A DNA stretch of 6,938 nucleotides, taken from NCBI GenBank assembly GCA_014523665.1, contig JAATVR010000374.1, positions 1 through 6,938 on the forward strand, in the 5' to 3' direction. Under the pieces are notes generated by a model. It saw only the letters and a list, made by a program, of their open reading frames with translations, made no database searches and was not told where the DNA came from. Below, in pieces: positions 5,437 to 6,938 of this stretch. The stretch's first letter is position 1. Every line of letters begins with the position of its first letter. Origin of the DNA: Nitrososphaerales archaeon TH526 (GTDB lineage: Archaea; Thermoproteota; Nitrososphaeria; Nitrososphaerales; Nitrososphaeraceae). The position numbers were made by a program, and so were the translations under genes.

Positions 5437-6140
5437 CTATGGCACATCCACTAGTTTTGCACACTCAGCATATGCTTCTATCGGGACGTCATTTGGACCA
5501 GGATTAGTGTATAAATGGACCCATTCATTTGGTTGTGTATTAGGTTCGGCGGAAAAAGCACCAGTGGGATTAATCGAATTACGTGCATCTTGGATTCGAA
5601 TTCCCCCTCCAGTCACAACTTCATCAGGGGCACATGGGGCTCTTGCGAAGGCCGAACCTCCCGCTGGCACGTTTACTGAAGCACCATGTTCCTCTCGTAC
5701 CTCTAGTTTCTTATCCGGACCTGGCTCTCCTTGAATTCCTTGAATTCCTTGTGGACCTTGTGCTCCAGGTGCTCCCGCTTGTCCTGCTGATCCCTGAGGT
5801 CCAGCCAATCGGACCTTGAGGTCCCATGTTACCAGTATCTCCTTTAGGTCCTTGTTCGCTCTGAGGTCCTTGAGGACCTGGTGGACCTTGTGGTCCTCCT
5901 GAACCGTAATTATATATTTGTGAATTTATAGGCGAACCAGCTAAGCTATCACCCTGAAAACAGAGAACTACTTCCTACACAAAGAGCACCCTTATCACAA
6001 TCATTGGCGGTTGCCGGGTTTTGGGTGCCTGAGTACTCTGCATTTGCATAATTTGTTGGACCGGTGCCAGTTATTAGTGGTACAGGACTAAAACTATTGT
6101 TAAAATTGTGATTTTCAGATTTGCCTGTTGTGAAAAACAT
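5437..6140 (-). pseudogene. Collagen-like surface protein gene with two frameshifts
   Basis: Three minus-strand frames join into one product of about 235 residues. The first (6140-5949, 63 codons) begins MFFTTGKSENHNF and reaches CDKGALCVGSSSLFSG before TGA. Removing one G from the GGG at 5954-5952 continues it as DSLAGSPINSQIYNYGSGG and into Gly-X-Y triplets (GPQGPPGPQGPQ, then GPKGDTGNMGPQGPI). A second shift near 5806-5804 is needed to enter the frame open to 5437 (123 codons from TTG at 5808), with ten more Gly-X-Y triplets. A C-terminal domain of about 90 residues follows, with APCAPDEVVTGGG, TNPGP and the ending AECAKLVDVP (Cys59, Cys116 of this frame). That ending matches collagen-like proteins I recall from Nitrososphaerota. 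The function would be a trimeric extracellular fibre; no signal peptide is visible at the N-terminus. Sequencing error is possible. Confidence 0.72.
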
Positions 6141-6170
6141 GCTTATGTGGAATTAGTGACCTTTCAATCC

Positions 6171-6178
6171 TAAATAGG
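6171..6178 (-). promoter_or_regulatory. TATA-like box of the collagen-like gene
   Basis: Minus-strand CTATTTAG, centred about 34 bases before the ATG at 6140, predicts a leader of about 8 nucleotides. It supports that start even though the encoded N-terminus lacks an obvious signal peptide. Confidence 0.38.
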
Positions 6179-6226
6179 TCACATTTTTCTTTGAAGAGAT
6201 TTTATCTTCTCTTATCATGGCTGCAA

Positions 6227-6234
6227 CATATATG
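6227..6234 (+). promoter_or_regulatory. TATA box of the CadD-type gene
   Basis: CATATATG is centred about 36 bases upstream of the ATG at 6267, predicting a start near 6257 and a leader of about 10 nucleotides. It shares a 126-base divergent region with the collagen-like gene's promoter. Confidence 0.5.
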
Positions 6235-6266
6235 GGTAATTACTCTCTCTTCATTACATTTAACTA

Positions 6267-6887
6267 ATGTCAGATATCTTAACCCTGGTAACAATCGGGA
6301 TATCCGCATTTGTCGCTACTAATATTGACGATATTTTTATCCTCATGATCTTTTTTTCTACTTCCTCTCTCTCCTTTCCGGTCAGACAGGTAGTGTTAGG
6401 CCAATACATTGGAATAGGACTCCTTGTAGCAATCAGTGCATTGGGTTCATTTATCCCACTGGTAGTTCCACTACAACTTATAGCCTTACTGGGTTTGGTG
6501 CCAATAGCAATAGGTGTCAAGAAGCTCATTCAGGTTGTCAGGAAGAAAGATGAAGCAAGCGATCCAATGCAGACAGTACAAGAGAAGAATAGTAGAAAGA
6601 AGAACAGGTCGTACCTATCCTTTCTAACAGTTGCCGCTGTGACTTTTTCAAATGGTGGTGACAATATAGGAGTTTATGTTCCTATGTTTGCGCAGTATAA
6701 TACTGCAAGCCAATTTACTACGCTTGTAGCAGTTTTAATGATAATGACTGCAGTGTGGTGCGCAGTAGCATATTATCTTGTGAATCACCCTCTGATTGCT
6801 TCTAGAATCCGACGTGTGGGTCATATAGTTTTGCCATTGGTCCTGATTGGAATTGGAATTTATATTCTGGCTGGATCTTTTGTATAA
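6267..6887 (+). CDS. CadD-family cadmium resistance transporter
   Basis: A 206-residue integral membrane protein of the cadmium-resistance transporter family (Pfam Cad, PF03596). Characterised members from staphylococci confer Cd2+ resistance, probably by efflux or sequestration; other members may handle other cations. The sequence shows the family's two acidic signatures: ATNIDDIFIL (17-26) in the first helix and FSNGGDNIGVYVPMF (127-141) in the fourth. Six hydrophobic segments fall at about 4-30, 41-63, 67-91, 116-140, 150-171 and 184-204. A basic, charged loop (92-114, RKKDEASD...NSRKKNR) separates two halves of three helices. Length is typical of the family. No metal-responsive regulator gene is visible nearby. 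The ATG is supported by a TATA box about 36 bases upstream, and the gene ends in TAA. Family firm; the metal transported is inferred. Confidence 0.9.
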   Translation: MSDILTLVTIGISAFVATNIDDIFILMIFFSTSSLSFPVRQVVLGQYIGIGLLVAISALGSFIPLVVPLQLIALLGLVPIAIGVKKLIQVVRKKDEASDPMQTVQEKNSRKKNRSYLSFLTVAAVTFSNGGDNIGVYVPMFAQYNTASQFTTLVAVLMIMTAVWCAVAYYLVNHPLIASRIRRVGHIVLPLVLIGIGIYILAGSFV

Positions 6888-6938
6888 GACCCCGTAGAAT
6901 CGGTCAAAAGGAACTATCCCTTCTTCTGTAGTACTAAT

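Noticed and set aside
5405..5819. Two plus-strand frames of 109 and 78 codons opposite the collagen-like gene
   Set aside because: Repetitive Gly-X-Y DNA leaves other frames open by composition. The minus-strand reading has the triplet periodicity and a recognisable C-terminal domain.
6193..6209. GAAGA...TCTTC inverted repeat in the divergent region before CadD as a metal-regulator operator
   Set aside because: Only five-base arms with a seven-base spacer in low-complexity GA/TC sequence, several alternative pairings, and no regulator gene nearby.
1219..6260. CRISPR array, tRNA or C/D-box RNA
   Set aside because: No regularly spaced repeats were seen. No tRNA arms were found. The one box-C-like ATGATGA (2074-2080) lies at the start of the acidic ORF without matching D boxes.

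Overview
The window looks like a chromosomal segment of an ammonia-oxidising archaeon (Nitrososphaerota/Thaumarchaeota), most likely close to Candidatus Nitrosocosmicus or Nitrososphaera. The DNA is AT-rich. Nearly every gene start has a TATA-like box about 26 to 35 bases upstream and no Shine-Dalgarno site, which predicts leaderless or very short-leader archaeal transcripts. Several proteins resemble families I recall from that group: a long multi-pass membrane protein with an SRPIGG-type segment and a cytoplasmic tail, a collagen-like protein ending in ECAKLVDVP, and a PPOX-class flavin/F420 protein. The taxonomic call rests on memory of families, not on a search.

Layout, left to right. A SAM-dependent methyltransferase on the minus strand (58-726) is followed by about 1.1 kb with no intact gene. 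Inside that stretch, on the minus strand, are a probable decayed small zinc-ribbon gene (1675 leftwards) and a small acidic-tailed ORF (2075-1869) interrupted by an in-frame TAA; both have well-placed TATA boxes. Divergent from the acidic ORF is an intact secreted protein of the WWQW type (2170-2865). It converges, across a 19-base gap with a hairpin, on a large membrane-protein gene on the minus strand (4264-2885) split by one in-frame TGA.

A 0.5-kb gene-poor region follows, with two weak minus-strand fragments that may be transposase debris. Then come a PPOX-class protein (+, 4801-5244), a collagen-like gene on the minus strand with two frameshifts (6140-5437), and a divergent CadD-type transporter (+, 6267-6887).

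The genes do not form an obvious operon or pathway: each has its own promoter-like element and most neighbours are divergent or convergent. The shared theme is the cell surface and membrane (secreted protein, multi-pass membrane protein, collagen-like protein, cadmium-type transporter). The most notable feature is decay: four separate reading frames carry stops or frameshifts, while four others (methyltransferase, secreted protein, PPOX protein, CadD) are intact. I do not see a convincing new multi-gene system. The best leads are the broken genes, whose lesions are precisely locatable, and the uncharacterised secreted protein.
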